Assembly: GCA_002373755.1 (NCBI GenBank)
Contig: DFJU01000121.1
Span: 1 to 8,624, forward strand
Direction: 5' to 3'
Source: Bacteroidales bacterium UBA3663
GTDB taxonomy: Bacteria > Bacteroidota > Bacteroidia > Bacteroidales > UBA3663
Length of the DNA: 8,624 nucleotides
Both the position numbers and the translations under genes were made by a program. Numbering within the stretch: position 1 is the first letter of the stretch; every line of letters starts with the position of its first letter. This document shows positions 7,139-8,624 of the stretch, piece after piece. The notes beneath the pieces are model-generated. The model searched no databases, was not told where the DNA came from, and saw nothing but the letters and a program-made list of their open reading frames with translations.

Positions 7139-7188
7139 CAGACCCTCTCCCCAACCCTCCCCCATAATGGGGAGGGGGAAAGGGTTAC
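7139..7188 (+). repeat. CAGACCCTCTCCCCA-family element directly after the lipoprotein stop
   Basis: CAGACCCTCTCCCCA (7139-7153) starts 1 nt after the TAA and is the exact inverse of 5810-5824. It runs into a two-part hairpin. The outer arms are AACCCT (7153-7158) and AGGGTT (7181-7186). The inner arms are CCCCA (7160-7164) and TGGGG (7168-7172), with a TAA loop. Only scattered T residues follow, so it may slow or protect the transcript rather than end it. Confidence 0.75.
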
Positions 7189-7226
7189 AAATTTTCATTT
7201 AAGGGAGTGTTAGCATTCGGAACAAT

Positions 7227-7298
7227 CGTCCTTTTTACTCCTGAGACGCGCCACGGCACGTCTCTACATTCCCTTTCACTCCCCTTAAAAGACTTTAA
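7227..7298. repeat. 72-nt direct repeat, copy A, with imperfect palindrome
   Basis: The unit runs from CGTCCTTTTTACTCC to GACTTTAA and recurs 88 nt downstream. The palindrome at 7243-7264 has GAGACG and CGTCTC outer arms around GCCACGGC. The tail ACGTCTCTAC (7258-7267) is identical to that of the 5395-5422 palindrome, so the two repeat families are related. Confidence 0.8.
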
Positions 7299-7314
7299 TG
7301 TCAGCTCCGACATT

Positions 7315-7386
7315 CGTCCCTTTCACTCCTGAGACGCGCCATGGCACGTCTCTACATTCCCTTTCACACCACTTAACAGCCCTTAA
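7315..7386. repeat. 72-nt direct repeat, copy B, ending 4 nt before the barrel-protein start
   Basis: This is the second copy of 7227-7298. Its palindrome (7331-7352) has the centre GCCATGGC and one mispair (C for T) in the left arm. The repeat runs to 7386 and is followed by ATAA and then the ATG at 7391, so the leader of the next gene is largely repeat sequence. No promoter box was recognised in this gap. Confidence 0.8.
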
Positions 7387-7390
7387 ATAA

Positions 7391-8624
7391 ATGTTTCCCC
7401 TCCTGCTCATCGGCTGGCTTTCCAGCACCAACGCCGCAGGGCTTCAGACCCTGCCCGACAGCACCCGCACTTCGCGAGCCGAGGTGTGGGCTTCTGTGGC
7501 CAATGGCGCATGGGTGAACTACTACGCGAGTGACGACAGCCGCGAGTGGGGAGCCGCGACACGTTCGCACTACCGCGTGGACAGTCGCGTAGCATTGGCC
7601 GGCGAGGTCTCCTACCGCAACTTCACGGGCCGCAACATGAGCGGGTCACTCTTCATCGACCCCACCGACAAGCCGTTCGACTTCGTGGAGTGGAACGACG
7701 GCCACGCCGGCGAGAAGCAGCTCGAAGAATACCGCCTGAACGGAGCCGCGAGCTACGGCATCGGCCGGCGATGGAGCATCGGCGCACGCATCGACTTCAC
7801 ATCGGCCAACTACGCGAAACGCCGCGACCTGCGCCACCAGAACCGGCTGATGCGGATGACGCTCTCGCCCGGCATGACGTGGCTGGCATCGGACAAGATG
7901 CGGCTCGGCGCAAGCGGCATCTTCACGCGCGAGGTGGAGGGCGTGGCGGTCAACATCGCGGGCACGGCCGACACCGACTACTACACGATGGTGAGCTACG
8001 GCGCATTCTACGGCATCAAGCAGCTGGCCTCGTCGCTCGACGGCTATCTGACCACGAGCAGCGGTTCGACACCGCTTGTTGACCGACGGCTGGGCGGCAG
8101 CGTGCAGATGGACTGGGTTTTGGCCGATGACTCCCGATGGTTCACCGAGGCGACAGTCACCGCGCGCGACGGCTACTACGGCCGCAAGTCGCTCTACTCG
8201 GTGGTCTATACCGACCACGATGGGATGGACATGCAGGTGCGCAGCGTCGTGCGACGTGCCACATCGGCCACAACCTGCCACCAGTGGGAGCTGACCGCGA
8301 TGCGAAGCACATTGGCCAACCACGAAAACCTCTGGAACGAGGTGCAGGAGGGCGGCGGACTGACACGCATCGCCTACTACGCGAAAATGCAGCGTCTGCA
8401 ACGCTCCACGCACGATTTCCGGCTCGCCTACGACGTGGATTTCGGTGCATCGGCCGACCACCAGGCAGCGTGGCACGTGCAGGCCGAGGCGGCTCTCTGG
8501 ATGCGCGACGTCAAGGCGACATTCTTCCCGACCTACCGCAAGCAGGAGGTGCGGCAATGGCGCATCGGAGCCAACGCCGGCAGGCACATCGGCCGTCGTC
8601 ATGATGCGTTCGACATCTCGCTCG
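7391..8624 (+). CDS. DUF6850-like outer-membrane beta-barrel protein, 3' truncated by window
   Basis: The frame is open from ATG 7391 to the window end, giving 411 residues with no stop. An in-frame TAA lies directly before the ATG, so no longer N-terminus is possible. Residues 1-16 are a short hydrophobic signal sequence (PLLLIGWLSSTNAA) lacking the usual Lys/Arg near the start. The mature part alternates polar and aromatic residues in strands of about 10, such as HYRVDSRVALAGEVSYRNFTG, EEYRLNGAASYGIG and GYYGRKSLYSVVYT, as expected of an outer-membrane barrel of some 14-16 strands. The N-terminal pattern (short wild-type lead, W-V-N-Y-Y strand, then GEVSYRNFTG) recalls DUF6850 barrels, which I remember being encoded beside DUF4876 lipoproteins and TonB receptors. 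Function unknown; it could be an accessory pore or a display platform for the lipoprotein. Codon use and CATYGGCC density match the receptor gene. Confidence 0.8.
   Translation, partial: MFPLLLIGWLSSTNAAGLQTLPDSTRTSRAEVWASVANGAWVNYYASDDSREWGAATRSHYRVDSRVALAGEVSYRNFTGRNMSGSLFIDPTDKPFDFVEWNDGHAGEKQLEEYRLNGAASYGIGRRWSIGARIDFTSANYAKRRDLRHQNRLMRMTLSPGMTWLASDKMRLGASGIFTREVEGVAVNIAGTADTDYYTMVSYGAFYGIKQLASSLDGYLTTSSGSTPLVDRRLGGSVQMDWVLADDSRWFTEATVTARDGYYGRKSLYSVVYTDHDGMDMQVRSVVRRATSATTCHQWELTAMRSTLANHENLWNEVQEGGGLTRIAYYAKMQRLQRSTHDFRLAYDVDFGASADHQAAWHVQAEAALWMRDVKATFFPTYRKQEVRQWRIGANAGRHIGRRHDAFDISL

Larger units (their letters stand above)
2225..8594. other. Dispersed over-represented 8-mer CATYGGCC (32 copies, both strands)
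   Basis: Hand count gives 21 copies on the + strand (first bases 2469, 2670, 2752, 3318, 3495, 3612, 3912, 4276, 4407, 4476, 4689, 6110, 6290, 7043, 7593, 7759, 7800, 8262, 8310, 8448, 8587). The complement GGCCRATG occurs 11 times (2225, 2794, 2947, 3343, 3487, 4040, 4747, 6519, 6650, 7498, 8122). None was found in 1-2224 or in the repeat-rich gaps. Copies fall in several reading frames. The meaning is unknown: codon-context bias or a genome-wide DNA motif. Confidence 0.6.

Noticed and set aside
5390..7386. CRISPR array
   Set aside because: Only two copies of each repeat, with unit lengths of 72-89 nt, different families on each side and a gene between them.
7646..8602. Minus-strand open frame (318 codons) opposite the barrel gene
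   Set aside because: Same compositional artefact; the plus strand has an unbroken barrel-type frame across the entire stretch.

Overview
The window is from a Bacteroidota genome, most likely of the order Bacteroidales. Three things point there. Promoters fit the TTTG/TTTC-N18-19-TAnnTTTG pattern (TACTTTTG at 893, TAACTTTG at 1502, TACCTTCG at 2295). There is a TonB-dependent receptor with an N-terminal carboxypeptidase-regulatory-like extension. There is also a lipoprotein with an acid-rich sequence after the lipid-bearing Cys and a DUF4876-type body. Genus is not decided. No rRNA, tRNA, CRISPR array or transposase gene was seen. All genes are on the + strand.

Left part (1-2224), moderate to low GC: the 3' end of a DUF6624 protein with a helical, TPR-like N-terminal part; a very short AraC-type regulator (125 aa, DNA-binding domain only) with its own promoter; and a GrpB/UPF0157-family gene. 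The GrpB gene is much more AT-rich than its surroundings, has its own promoter with a dyad over the -33 box, and is followed by a strong intrinsic terminator. It looks like a separately acquired cassette.

Right part (2225-8624), high GC: an outer-membrane uptake module. A roughly 980-residue TonB-dependent receptor is followed by a DUF4876 lipoprotein, probably surface-exposed, and then by a DUF6850-like outer-membrane beta-barrel protein cut by the window end. No SusD partner is present, so this is not a standard glycan-utilisation pair. The receptor, lipoprotein and accessory barrel probably act on one unknown ligand (inference).

The two gaps inside the module (5309-5829 and 7138-7390) are packed with repeats. 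There is an 89/88-nt direct repeat pair, each copy carrying a 28-nt palindrome. There is a 72-nt direct repeat pair carrying a related palindrome with a different self-complementary centre. There are also three GC-rich elements sharing CAGACCCTCTC. Two of these, in opposite orientation, closely bracket the lipoprotein coding sequence.

A further signal is the 8-mer CATYGGCC. By hand count it occurs 32 times on both strands between 2225 and 8594, in several reading frames, and not at all in the left part or in the repeat-filled gaps.
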